A stretch of 64,000 nucleotides of DNA from Diphasiastrum complanatum (GCA_029204225.1 CM055097.1:34040804-34104803); one strand, 5' to 3'; shown: positions 1 through 10,994, counted from the first letter of the stretch. The notes: a model not told the origin generated them from the letters alone. Translations and numbers: made by a program.

Positions 1-1
1 T

Positions 2-568
2 TATTCTACTCTAAGAATATCTCATATGGTAGATGCTAAATCTTGTGATACACCTATGGAGTCAAATGTCAAGCTCACTATAAGAGGTAATGAAAGATCC
101 TTCGAGGACATTACTCTCTATAGGAAGCTAGTTGGTTCACTCATATGTCTAACCATCACAAGACCTGATCTTAGCTATTGTTTTGGTAGATTAAGTCAAT
201 TTATGCATGATCCTAGTGTGGAGCATTGGAAGCTAGGCAAGAAAGTATTGGGGTACATCTCGTGTTCTAGAGATTTTGGCATTGTTTATAGAGGATCATC
301 CCCTGATTTGTATGGATTTTCAGATGCGGACTTTTTTGGAGATCAAATGGATAGAAAATTCATAAGTGCACATGCTTTCATAGTTAATGGAGTTATCTCA
401 TGGATGTCGAAGAAACAAGCAACAATCTCATTATCTTTTAGTGAGGCCGAGTACAAAGCCTTGACTTCATGCACAAAGGAGATGCTTTGGATCAAAAGGA
501 TGGTGATGGATTTTCATTTGCTGGATTTTTCAGAAATGCAAAGACATTGGAACATCCATCGAAATTGA
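2..568 (+). pseudogene. Ty1/copia pol fragment: end of reverse transcriptase plus RNase H, cut by the window edge
   Basis: The frame is open from base 2, before the first ATG at 26, so the element continues off the left edge. Visible copia landmarks are a TPME segment, GSL..LTITRPD near the end of the RT region, then RNase H with GFSDADFFGD (usual form YSDADWAGD) and SLSFSEAEYKAL (usual LSSTEAEY). The third RNase H acidic region and the pol C-terminus are missing: after MVMDFHLLDF the frame leaves the family pattern and stops at 568. It is related to the copia at 29475-33498 (shared ERSF.DIT, LTITRPD, EAEYKALTS.TKE.LWIKR) but is not the same copy. No LTR is recognisable just downstream. Confidence 0.85.
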
Positions 569-689
569 AGATCCATAGATTATGAACTATGGAATTTTGT
601 ATTATGTAATACAATTTTTTGTATACATCATTTTTGAAAATATATGAACCACTTTTTCTATGAGGCTCTTTCATTTCTATGATCTCCAT
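569..689. other. AT-rich spacer, nothing recognised
   Basis: Short AT-rich stretch between the copia fragment and the duplicated terminal exon of family A. No coding or structural signal is seen. Confidence 0.4.
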
Positions 690-809
690 TTCCATGGTGC
701 AAAACACAATGTAATTACAACTGAATAATATGAGTTTTCGATAACAAGATTCATTGTCTCCTACGGGAAATGCACTATCTCCATTGGGGAGATCTTCCAT
801 CACTTGAAA
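690..809 (-). pseudogene. Degenerate duplicate of the last exon of family A (ULP1-like tail)
   Basis: On the minus strand, a splice-acceptor-like GTAG precedes a stretch that aligns with the exon at 1152-1310 at both DNA and protein level. Shared features include the DNA string CTCCCCAATGGAGATA and the protein pattern K.SPMEI.H...ET..LVI.NSY. The copy carries in-frame stops, including TGA near its start and TAG in the middle. Its position 3' of the first copy suggests a local tandem duplication of the terminal exon. It is not expected to be functional. Confidence 0.55.
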
Positions 810-1151
810 CTACAATCGACGCTTGCCCTTGTTGATGTCTCATATATATATTTTGTATTTTGGTCTTCATTGCCTTGGTCTGTATTGTCCTTGTGTTGGC
901 ATATTTGGATATGTTCAAAAGATGAACTGATGAAAGCTTTGCTGCAATAAATAAAGGCAAGGTAGACCAAGGCTATAAAAAAAAAACTTGTCAAAAACCG
1001 TAGAAATTGAGATGAGTGATTCATAACCTAAGTTAATAACAGGAAAAAAAACAAGTAAGAACAACCATGGAAAAACTGTAAATATATTTCTGTTAAAATT
1101 TTCTGTACATGTGTCTCATTCACATCAAGTGAGACGAATATTTAATCAGTA

Positions 1152-1589
1152 TCAACTATCTATGATCTCTAAATCAATTTCTCCAGTTGAAAGTAGCTTG
1201 GGTGGAGAACACTCGGCCACTGCAACTGGATATGAATTTTTGATCACAAGCTTTATGGTCTCCTGCCTAATGTGCATTATCTCCATTGGGGAGACCTTCG
1301 GGCATTTAAACTGAAAAAAAACATAAACACAGTTAAATGTAACTAATCAAAGATCAGTTAATAGGAATTTGTATATGAAAAAAAAAACACAATTAAAAGT
1401 AATTAATCGAAGATTACCTCTTCCAGATTTGGAAGTCCATTTTGTAATTCAAGCCAATTAGAAAAGTGTTTGGCATTGCATACGGTATACCAACCACAGC
1501 TGACAGAATCAACCTGTTGGGAGGACTGTAGAATCCAGATTTTAACATTATGAGATATCTGATCAATGCGCAGGATGTTAGAATAAAAT
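1152..1589 (-). pseudogene. C-terminal exons of family A copy A: ULP1/C48 peptidase-like domain
   Basis: Two minus-strand exons join in phase. The first is about 1589-1418 (acceptor GTAG, donor GAG|GTAATC). The second is 1310-1152, with acceptor TTTTTTTCAG, 53 codons including a terminal TGA. The joined product contains SSQQVDSVSCGWYTVCNA, then aromatic and helical segments, then SPMEIMHIRQETIKLVI. This order resembles the end of ULP1-like cysteine peptidases, which carry a Q..(D/S)CG motif with the nucleophile Cys, then a C-terminal helix with IR. The catalytic His and Asp expected upstream were not located. In plants such domains occur in several transposon families as well as in SUMO proteases. 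The family assignment rests on motif reading only. It lies just downstream of, and on the same strand as, the main copy A exons, so it is probably the end of the same gene. Confidence 0.45.
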
Positions 1590-1747
1590 CTACAACATAA
1601 ACAAGCACGCGTCTGAATCTTGAAGAGGATGATGATGATAATTAAATAATTTTTTGTAATAGATTTTTGATATATTACAAGAATCTCTCTTTTGTAATGA
1701 ATTTGAATGCCTTTCGAAATATCTTAATACTTGGGCGAGTTTTTAGC

Positions 1748-4430
1748 TTGATATCTAAATTGTGCTCTTCTGTAAAACCACTGAAAAAGTTGAACTAAAT
1801 ATTTATTTCTTGAATTGTGTCCTCCATGATTTGTTGCTCTATGAAATGCTCTCATTGCTTACCAATGAGATTTTTCCATGCCTTGCGATGACCAGATACT
1901 TAAGCTCTCATATTCCTTTGCAAAATAAGTTGCATGATGAAGAAGGATGTGCTGCAAACAATAGTTTTGATTAGTTACATCAGTAGAAAAAAATATAAGC
2001 CTGAATGAGAAAAGTACCAGATAATGATATAGATTAGCACCATGTAATGAGTAACGTTGTCTTTTCCCCAACAATCATGTACAGATTTTACAAATCTGGT
2101 GCAATGATTTTGCAAAGTCCTAATATCTTCTGATGATAGGTTTTCTTTTCTGACAACACCTATGAGTTTGTCTAAGTTAGTCCACACTTGTCCCTTTTCC
2201 ACTCGATTACTTCCTTCCAGTGTTCATGTGTCTTGAACAATTTCTCTCCATATTTCATATCCGACACTTGATTCTTTGCGTGAGATTGGATAAGAATCTT
2301 CTTGCTTTAGCACCTCCAATGGATGGCTTATTAGGAACGTTTCCTTTTTTTCTGGAGAGTCTGTCACTTTTTTCAATCGTGACATTCCCTTTATGTAGTC
2401 CTGCATTTGAAAGAACTATTTCCAACCTCCTAATTGTTGCTTTAGCCACTGACTCTGGTTTATGATTCCATGCTAGTAGAATATGCAGGTAAATTAGTTT
2501 TTAAATAATATAAACCTCGACATGCAATGTGCATATGTGAACATATTTTAATGGAATTGGCAAAACACTTTTCATAATATGAACCTCAGCATGCAATGTG
2601 CATATGTGAACATATTTTAATGGAATTTTCATATTTGGATCTTCAGCTTCTCGTGTTGGACCAGTGTTTGTTGATCGTCCTAAATTCATATTGTAGCAAT
2701 CCTTCATGCAATAAAGACATGGATGCTTTGATGTTGCCCCATGAGAGACATTATACATACATTTTAATGTTTTCAAATCTCCTGCAAGGTGCCATTGAAT
2801 TTGAAAACTTCCATGGTTTTCAGCTGTAAATTTCTCACCCTCCAAATGTCTCTTTATAATCTCGCCATAATTTGTTCTTGAAAATATCCATGATAGTATT
2901 TTATGGTCCTCTTTCAAGACCTGTAAAGAAACAAGTAATGCATGACATGTCAATAAAAACTGGCAAGGTATGAATTGTTAATATAGATATTCTAAATGAA
3001 AATTGAAATGTATACCTGGAATGCCGCCAACGACCATATGTGATTTTCCAATTGAACACTAAACGTTTGATCATCTGTATCTGAAATTTTGTTCATCAAA
3101 GTGACACTCACACGTTCCAACTTTTGACCCTTGACGATTTCAGATTCATTCAATTTTATAACAATAATGATCTTTCCATTTACTTAATATTCGTCTAGTT
3201 TATAGAATCGAATAATGTATTTTAGAACATTTTCAATATCAAGGAAAATATTATTGCAATTGTTGTAATTGAGCTCATCATATTCTGATTTGTATTATTC
3301 AGTTATATGAAGTGGTTGGCCAACTACTTTGAACATTCCGTCATTATAAAAATTTCTAGCTAATCTTACCCGATATGGACGCAGAAGATTAATTTTCTTC
3401 ACCATCACTTGGGAAAAAGCTTCTTTAACTATTCTAAAAAAAGTTTAAGCATTTATGCTAATTCCAGATACATCACATGCACCTTGTATCACATTTGCAT
3501 CCAAGTATGATTGAACCTTAATCAAAACAGTCTCTATACATTCATTTTTCATTTTTTCAAAACGAGCATTTTTTATCATTTCCTTTGCTGACTTTCTTGG
3601 TAAAACATGACTTAAAGATGATCCAATGCATGAATGATTTGTTAAATAGTACTTTGCCACCAAACATGATCTGGAACAAACATATGAGACTCAAATTATA
3701 TTTAATAAATAAATAATCCATGTTATCAAGTGCAAATCAAACTTAAATGACATATACAAATCAAATAAACAGTTTAGATGACAACATACTTGAATGTTCG
3801 AATTCCTTTTTTCTGATTGCCGCTATGTGTACATAAGTCATCAATATTTCTCATCAGTACTCTCTGTCTTTTCCTCTTCATCATTGCCTTATTGATAACT
3901 TTTAGATCAACAACAGATTTTAAACTCTCGGATCACAACTTTTCCATGGATTCTAACAATTCTTGGTGTGATTCCCGAAGAGTAGTGACAGTAGCATTCA
4001 ACTCTGACAGAGCATTCTTGAGTGCATTGTTTTTAGCACTAGTGTGTTGCACATAATGAAGCAATTGTTGATTTGCACGTTGCAATTGTTGATTAGCAAA
4101 CTGTAATTGTTGATTAAGACAAGATATGCTATGCATTCCAATATCACGCAACCTTTGACAATATCCAAGTAATCCGCTATTTCCTTCACGTACATATTTG
4201 AGAAGATGAGTTACGGACTTAAAATCTGGACACAAATTGGTAGCTGGATCATTAGGATAAATTGATCCATCCACCCGCAAATCTATATTCATATGATTAT
4301 TCATTCTCAATTCTCTACCTATTGCTACAGCATTCTCTACAACTATCACATTTTTCTTAATAATTGGAGTGCATTGCATCATAAGAGCAACATGCAAATG
4401 GAACATTGCCATTGTTAAAGCTACAATCAT
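1748..4430 (-). pseudogene. Family A, copy A: spliced transposon-like gene with coiled coil and YPCLYC-type Cys motif
   Basis: Minus-strand exons, in order: (1) about 4430-3790, with a YPNDP...PDF.SV..LL.Y....SGLLGYC block, a Gln/Asn-rich coiled coil, and a basic segment ending F-K at donor AA|GTATGT; (2) 3670-3016, ending LAAFQ at CAG|GTATAC; (3) from 2920, with ILSWIF, WHLAGDLKTLKCMYNVSHGA and a CLYC motif, then a KPSIGG.KARRFLSN block near 2320; (4) from about 1953, with HILLHHATYFAKEYESLSIW, then SSQGMEKSHW and a TNHGG...LVQLFQWFYRR segment. Exons 1-3 and their boundaries recur in the copy at 51074-53490. Several in-frame stops (for example after MEKL, after SINA and after KSHW) and frame changes mark it as a pseudogene. 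The SQG.EK...TNH segment recalls uncharacterised TE-derived proteins I remember from animals; I cannot verify that link. The function is probably transposition-related, but this is inferred. Confidence 0.7.
2505..2627 (-). repeat. 69-bp in-frame tandem duplication inside family A exon 3
   Basis: Two near-identical blocks (about 2505-2558 and 2574-2627) are offset by 69 bp. They encode IPLKYVHICTLH(A/V)EV twice on the minus strand. The period equals 23 codons, so the frame is kept. The second family copy (near 51750-51800) has only one such unit. Confidence 0.75.
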
Positions 4431-5285
4431 GTAAATGAATCTTCCTACAGTATATCAATATGAATAGATCTAGCATTCCTTACTTTTGTAATGTTTATGT
4501 CACATTGTAAAATTTAAATTGTGCAATGTGTTTAGGTTTGCATTCATATTTATAGTCTTGGAGCGGCCATAATAGAATATTGGTATCATTTGCTTGACAT
4601 TTTGATTGTACTCTACAATTGTAGATGTTCTCTCCAAAAAACACCATTGGATGAGATTAGATCGACTGAAAACTTGTCTACAAACTACTTTCAAATTAAA
4701 CCAATTCACAAGAAGAAAGTTTTGAACGATATTCCACCATGAATGAACACGTCCTTGGAAACCCGATGAAGCAAAGACAATAATCCATCATTAATGACTG
4801 ATGAAGACCTATGGACTGTAAATTCACCAACTTAAATATATTTGGAATGGAATTTTACTTCTTCATGGGCACTTAAAATTTTGACTCCTTGAAGAATAAA
4901 GTGGTTGTGAATGGAAAGTGTCAAAAACTGAAATGAAATAATAGTTTTGTTCAACTTGCATGATAGTTAGCTCTTGTTAAGTCTTATTAAATCTACCTTG
5001 GGCCCTTGTTGGCCGGGTATCCTTATTTAAATACTTTGGAGGGCCTAAAGAGAGAATCGCCTTAGTTTTAAGGCTAATAGCTCCTTTGGGCCTACAAAGC
5101 TTACAATCGATATCATATTGCATTGATAAACACTAATTTGCTAAAAGTACATGACACCACTTGTGGAAAACCTTTTGTAATTTGCATGGCAGTACCATGC
5201 ACAAGATTTCTTGAAATGGTTTTTGAAATTTTTTCATGTGTGACAAACTCTTCGTAATGTGTGAAAAGTTAGGATAATCTTAGAG
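4431..5285. other. Intergenic, no gene recognised
   Basis: AT-rich sequence with only short frames and no family motif on either strand. It may include the 5' part of family A copy A, but I found no matching sequence upstream of the other copy to confirm that. Confidence 0.4.
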
Positions 5286-5400
5286 TTGTTAGAGCCAACC
5301 AATATAAGAGAACTTAGAGGATTTTTAGGTCATGTAGGTTACTATAGAAATCTTTTCAAAAAGAAATCCATTGGAAAGCAAAATGCATTGGCTTGCAAAA
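5286..5400 (+). pseudogene. Ty3/gypsy reverse-transcriptase scrap
   Basis: The frame reads P.NIRELRGFLGHVGYYRNLFK, which matches the conserved segment just after the RT palm of Ty3/gypsy polymerases (K.LR.FLGL..YYR.FI). Only about 25 residues keep the family pattern before the sequence runs into a lysine-rich stretch and the (GA)n tract. No neighbouring gypsy sequence is present, so this is an isolated relic. Confidence 0.65.
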
Positions 5401-5413
5401 AAAAATTCATTAT

Positions 5414-5415
<2 letters not shown>

Positions 5416-5506
<91 letters not shown>
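5416..5506. repeat. (GA)n microsatellite, about 90 bp, uninterrupted
   Basis: A pure GA/CT dinucleotide run. Open frames across it on either strand are low-complexity artefacts (Arg-Glu or Leu-Ser repeats). Confidence 0.98.
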
Positions 5507-5509
<3 letters not shown>

Positions 5510-6020
5510 TGTTGGTTGTCAATTACAATCGGTTATAAGTGAATGACTAGAATTGACACATGGGCTTTGCATTTTTCCTAAAACAAAATCTTAAAATGAA
5601 ACCATTATCATAGAGCTAGTTGGAATATCATCATTGCTAGGCAATGAAGATTACAATTGCGCCAAAGACATGGAAAAAACAAACAGAAAAATGTGGAAAA
5701 CCCTTAGTCACATGAGCATGTGGGTAGTGATAGACAAAAGAAGTTTTTGGGATAATGATTGGTGCATGCCACATTTTGAGTTTTTCATAAACCCTGATGA
5801 GGTGTTGGGTTGGTTAGTTACTCCTTGAAATATGACACATGGGCTTTGTATTTGTCAAACAAGCAAAATCTTAAATGGAGCCAAATTTTGTAATCTAATG
5901 CAAAAATTGTGCTCCGAACAAAATTTAATCAGGACAAATGCTAAAAACCTAAAGCAAATTTATTGGTGTTCGATCCATGTTCCGAAAATGCAAAGAGTCA
6001 AAAATTCGAAAGCAAGATAG
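5507..6020. other. Intergenic, no gene recognised
   Basis: Only short frames with no family resemblance. The phrase ACACATGGGCTTTG occurs twice (near 5559 and 5833), suggesting an old local duplication. Confidence 0.4.
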
Positions 6021-6213
6021 TGTCCTTCGCACCGTGGTGTATGGGTAGAGTTGTTGATTGCGATCGGGAAGGCACTGGCTCGAATCCGAGCCGCAACATA
6101 GTGACATCTTAAGAGCTTGCTCCTCAATTGGCATTGTCAAGCTATATATGTTATGTATAACCTATTAGCTGTGTAACTCTTGTATAAAAAAAATAAAAAT
6201 AAAAACAAGAAAG
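6021..6213 (+). mobile_element. tRNA-derived SINE
   Basis: The left end carries RNA polymerase III internal-promoter motifs: an A-box-like TGGTGTATGGGTAGAG at 6035-6050 and a B-box-like GGCTCGAATCC at 6077-6087, with tRNA-like spacing. An unrelated body follows, then an A-rich tail with T interruptions (about 6184-6204). Flanks AAGCAAGATAG (before) and AACAAGAAAG (after) resemble an imperfect target-site duplication. This is the standard SINE layout. The parent tRNA was not determined. Confidence 0.7.
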
Positions 6214-6362
6214 TAGGGAAAGAGTTGAAAAGTTGAGTGTGAGAGGCAATACTTTCAATGGATTAAAAATACAATACATATATTTAAAAAACGCAAAACA
6301 AAAACAATACATATATTCAAATTTGAAATTCAAAAAGCTCCAACCTCTCTTTGTTTGTCTGC

Positions 6363-6364
<2 letters not shown>

Positions 6365-6408
<44 letters not shown>
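6365..6408. repeat. (GA)n microsatellite upstream of the 6471 reading frame
   Basis: GA-rich run of roughly 40 bp. It lies just 5' of a possible gene start, where GA/CT tracts are common in plant leaders. Confidence 0.95.
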
Positions 6409-6470
6409 ACGAGGGATCGCACTCCGATCGAGGTATTCCTTCGTCAGGTTTTGATAGGGAGGATTGCACA

Positions 6471-7081
6471 ATGGAGTCTGCGCCTACGCCAGCCACTTCC
6501 AATTCCACTTCCACTTCTGACGCTAGTGAGGGATCGTCGAACCAGCCCAATCGCATCAATCTTTCTGCCCAACAGCTACTAGCTCACGAGGACGACGATC
6601 AACTTATGCCAATCATGCACGCATTGGGATGGATGGCATGGGATTTGGTTGATGGCTTTAGGGAGTATGTCAAGTTCCCTGCTCACGGAGACAGGAACAA
6701 AGTGAATATCGTTAAGCTCACTAGTCCTGTCCACTTTGCAACGAAACAGGACAGGCAGGAGGTTTTTAGGGAAATGCGTACTTTCACACAGTTGCTGGGG
6801 GAGGTCGGTGATGGGTCAGAATTGAGAATCAAATTAGTCAAAGAGCCAGGTCCTCATCTTGATGTGCAGTAAGCGTAAACTTTCAGTGCAGCTGTGCTAA
6901 TATAGAATTGCTCCACTACATCGAAATATGCTTAAAATTAGCATAGGCTGCAAATTTACTTGTTGCGTGAATTTTGTGCAGGACTTCGCAACCGTCCTCA
7001 AATATGGCAATTGGACAGGACAAATCAGTCAATCTGGAAACTCACTTCAGCAGATGCTCAATTATGTCGGAAACAACATGA
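6471..7081 (+). CDS. Possible two-exon gene, unknown small protein
   Basis: I do not recognise this protein. The first ATG after the GA tract (6471) opens MESAPTPATSNSTSTSD, a Ser/Thr-rich start, followed by a more ordered region (PIMHALGWMAWDLVDGFREY ... LLGEVGDGSELRIKLVKEPG). Read straight through, it stops at 6872, about 134 residues. A plausible intron is 6869-6982 (GCA|GTAAGC ... TGTGCAG|GACTTC); using it extends the frame by about 32 residues to a TGA near 7079. Base composition is less AT-rich than the neighbours, which supports past coding. It has no repeats, membrane segment or signal peptide. It could be an expressed orphan gene or a captured gene fragment. Transcript data would decide the end. 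Confidence 0.45.
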
Positions 7082-7582
7082 AAAAGAGAAAAATTAAAAC
7101 GGTAGTCTGGAAATCGTCATATCATCTTTGCTCGCCAACCATGCAGCTCGTAATTCTTTCTTGTTGATTCAAATTTCATCTAGAATATTGCTGAATAATG
7201 GCACACGTGCCAGAAGCACGGTTAGCAGCAGTTATGTGCACAAAGAAATTAGGTCCAGTTTTCTGTAGGTTGTAAAGAATGTCGTTCGGAATGCTATGCT
7301 CCGTAGGCTCAAAAATTCGTTACTTTTCATAACTTTTTCGATGGGTTTGAGATATTTTGAATCTCGTTATTTTCAAAACTTTTTGACCGTTGGGTTGGAG
7401 ATTTACACTTGGTTATAGCTGCTTCTTAGTGCATTGATTCTTTGTAGCCCGCTTAGAAGGCGCATATGATTGCCATATTAACGTGCGTTCAGCCCATATA
7501 TGAATTGCATCACAAGTTCATCAGTTGAGAAGGTTTCTGAGTCTTTACAAGGAAATGGATGAAAGAACAATATTGAGTGATA
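7082..7582. other. Intergenic, no gene recognised
   Basis: No coding signal on either strand. Could hold the 3' untranslated part of the possible gene at 6471. Confidence 0.4.
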
Positions 7583-7625
7583 TTTATCAATCACCCAGTC
7601 TAGCAAATTTTACACTGATGCGACT

Positions 7626-7703
<78 letters not shown>

Positions 7704-7830
7704 ACTCACGCGCACGCATTTATCAATCACCCAGTCAAGGAATTTTGACACTGATATGCGACTATAATCTCTCTCTCTCTCACACACACACACACACGCA
7801 GGCGGGCGCGCACTCACACACACACATCAC
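7583..7830. repeat. Segmental tandem duplication carrying (CT)n and (CA)n tracts
   Basis: A segment of about 45 bp, containing TTTATCAATCACCCAGTC and later GCGACTATAATCTCTCTC, occurs at about 7583-7640 and again at about 7719-7775. Each copy leads into a CT run: a long one at 7631-7699, and a short one followed by (CA)n near 7769-7798. The copies have diverged by small indels. Slippage or unequal exchange at the microsatellite is a likely cause. Confidence 0.8.
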
Positions 7831-8459
7831 ACAAAACTTTAGGTTTTATGGGTAATTTCCTTGGTACACTTTGCATTTTGAGCAGGATCAGTATTGAAGG
7901 ATGTAGTCATATAGAGATGTTTAATTAGAGGATAGTGTCAATAATCGGTAACGGTAAGATCCTAACAACCTAACATCTCCCATCAGCTGCTACATGTACC
8001 TTCAGTGTATTTCTTTGGAATGCATTTCAGCTGGTGCCACTTTATGTTGAAGGTGGTATTGATAGGCCTATTGAGTCAGAGCGTATAATTTGAAATATTA
8101 TAGTAATAGACCCAACAATGGACAGAGTGGAGTTCGAAAATCAATGACTTACCCCTCAACAACTCTCTAATGTTTGTGGAACAAATTGACCTATTGTGGA
8201 TTTTATCTCAGCCATGACACAACTTTTCTTGTAATGAACCCTTAACAAGAACTCTTGACACAATATTTTCAATTTACACTAGTCTCACAATCCCCCATCA
8301 AGGAGCACAACAACATTGCACCCACATCAAAAAGAGGCCTTCCACAACTAGAATCTATCTCCACCACCAAAAACTTTTGAGTAGCTAACACAACTCTTAG
8401 GACTCCTTCATCAGCTATATTTAGCATGAGCACCTCCATTGCATCTCTACCATCTACAC
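7831..8459. other. Intergenic, no gene recognised
   Basis: No family motif seen. The minus-strand frame 8269-8580 is low in information and overlaps the repeat to its right. Confidence 0.4.
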
Positions 8460-8935
8460 AAATGCATACATTGGCAATTTGCCACACATATTGCCACGCA
8501 CATAAGTCGGGGGTCAATTTGGAGCTCGTCCGGTTCGTGTGGCAATTCGCGTGGCAATCGCGAGGCAATGCACATGGCAACTGACGCGTGGTAGACCCAC
8601 GTCGGCAAATTTTCCGGCCAACAACACCCCGTCCGGAAAAGAAATGGTGGAAATTTAAAAAAATTTAAATTTCGTGGTTCTACCATGCGTGGTTGTACCA
8701 CGCATGGTTTTGCCACGCGTGGCTGTGCCAGGCGTGGCAATTTTTTTCAGAGACAAATTTTTTAGGAGCTCTCTGAAAAAAAATTGCCAAGCGTGGCAAA
8801 TTTATTTACATGTTCCCTTGAAATTTGCCACGGCGGGGCAAGTTTCCAGGATCCAGATTTTGGAAAATAGCACCGGCGTGGTTCTACCACACGTGGATGT
8901 CCCACGTAGAATTTTTTGTGCAAAAAAAAAATGCG
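8460..8935. repeat. Repeat built on CCACGCGTGG palindromes with a 15-bp period, copy 1
   Basis: Four contiguous 15-bp units fill 8678-8737, each ending in a form of CCAYGCRTGG (TACCATGCGTGG, TACCACGCATGG, TGCCACGCGTGG, TGCCAGGCGTGG). Further single units (GCCAAGCGTGG, ACCACACGTGG, GTGGCAATTCGCG and similar) are spread over 8470-8910. Translation gives five-residue repeats (such as VVLPR or VAKPR) in several frames and on both strands. This is a product of the 15-bp period and not evidence for a protein. A diverged copy is at 18990-19400. Confidence 0.8.
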
Positions 8936-8980
8936 CAAAATGAGATTTGTGTTTCTCAATGCGTCGTTGTATTGTATTGT

Positions 8981-9930
<950 letters not shown>

Positions 9931-10955
9931 ATTGTCATCGTCTGAATCCGAGTCTTGTGGGAAAGCTTGTCCTTCACTCTCACTTCCAAAAATCTCCCCT
10001 TCCCCTTCCGCTTCCGCTTCACCGGCTTCTTCATCCGACCCTTCCTCTACATAAGATGCGGAGCTTCTCTACACATCACAAAAAATAACAAAAGTCAATA
10101 ACCAATAAGTAAAGTAAATGAAACTCATTAACAGCCTTGTTGGTATCCAATCTTATATTCGACATTCGTGTAATTTCTCCCAAAATCTCTTTGCTACACA
10201 CACGAATACAATCGTTTAGATACAAAACATGATTAGTAATAAAAAGACATTACTAAAATAATTATAATAAAATCAAACTTAAAAAAAAACTTACAAATTG
10301 GGCTTGTAAATTGGATTTTCCACCCGAGCCAAGGTGAGATTGGCCCAAGAGATTGATTCTTGATTTGGTCGCTTCCCATTGTTGTTTGAAGTGATCCGGA
10401 TTCAGATGTTTGGACTCGTGTATCACCTTTTCCCAATCTTTCTTTGAAGATCATCTCTATCTTTTTCTTCCATTTTTTACATATCTTCGAAAGGATTGAC
10501 GCTTATGATGAATATGTGTACACATATTCGTCAATGCCCACACCTCTCCAAATCTATTTGATTGAGGAAACTCACTATTCAAAAGCTGCAAGTATCTTAT
10601 TCTTGTCATCTTGGTTTTGTTGCTCCCTTGGAGTGAATAAGTTGTGGCCAAAATATTTGAGAGCAAGGTCGTGCATCCTATTGATGACGACGTTGCCTTT
10701 GGTATCCTTGATGATGGAGCCATCATCTTCTAGATTATAAAACAAATTGGATGATTCTTCCGATGGGACATCCATCGAAGGATTACCTCTATTGGAATCG
10801 GGCTCCTCTTTGGAAAGACAAAAATGTTTCAATCTTTGTCTCTCATCGGGAGATAGCGAACCATAAAAGTCCGCAATCTGATTGGAACCGGATCCTCCTC
10901 TTGCACTAGAAGAAGATCTTGGTCTTCTCCTAGAGCCACTACCACTAGAAGACAC
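9931..10955 (-). pseudogene. Unknown spliced gene, broken; Ser-rich N-terminus and acidic C-terminal tail
   Basis: I do not recognise the family. The longest frame (10955-10575) begins with a Ser/Arg-rich stretch, then a region with LSPDERQRLKHFCLSKEE and INRMHDLALKYFGHNLFTPR. It has no ATG; a polypyrimidine tract and AG just upstream could be a splice acceptor. It stops at 10575, but similar coding continues in other frames (EVWALTNMCTHIHHKRQ at about 10545, then HFKQQWEATKSRINLLGQ at about 10390), indicating frameshifts. A probable small exon lies near 10190-10135. A last exon at about 10066-9931 encodes an acidic tail ending in SDSDDDN and a stop. The K..W...K...N.L pattern is compatible with a DNA-binding accessory protein of a transposon, but this is only a guess. 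Confidence 0.45.
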
Positions 10956-10992
10956 TTGAGAAAGAGAGAGCTTAAGAAAAGTAAAACTTCAA

Positions 10993-10994
<2 letters not shown>

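Noticed and set aside
5286-5546. Long open frames across (GA)n tracts (also at 6351, 8802-9119, 41291)
   Set aside because: Arg-Glu and Ser-Leu runs are translations of the dinucleotide repeat. Only the short gypsy-like part at 5286-5400 has a real pattern.
8447-8943. Proteins with VVLPR/VAKPR-type five-residue repeats on both strands
   Set aside because: A 15-bp DNA repeat gives such patterns in every open frame; there is no start context or conservation.
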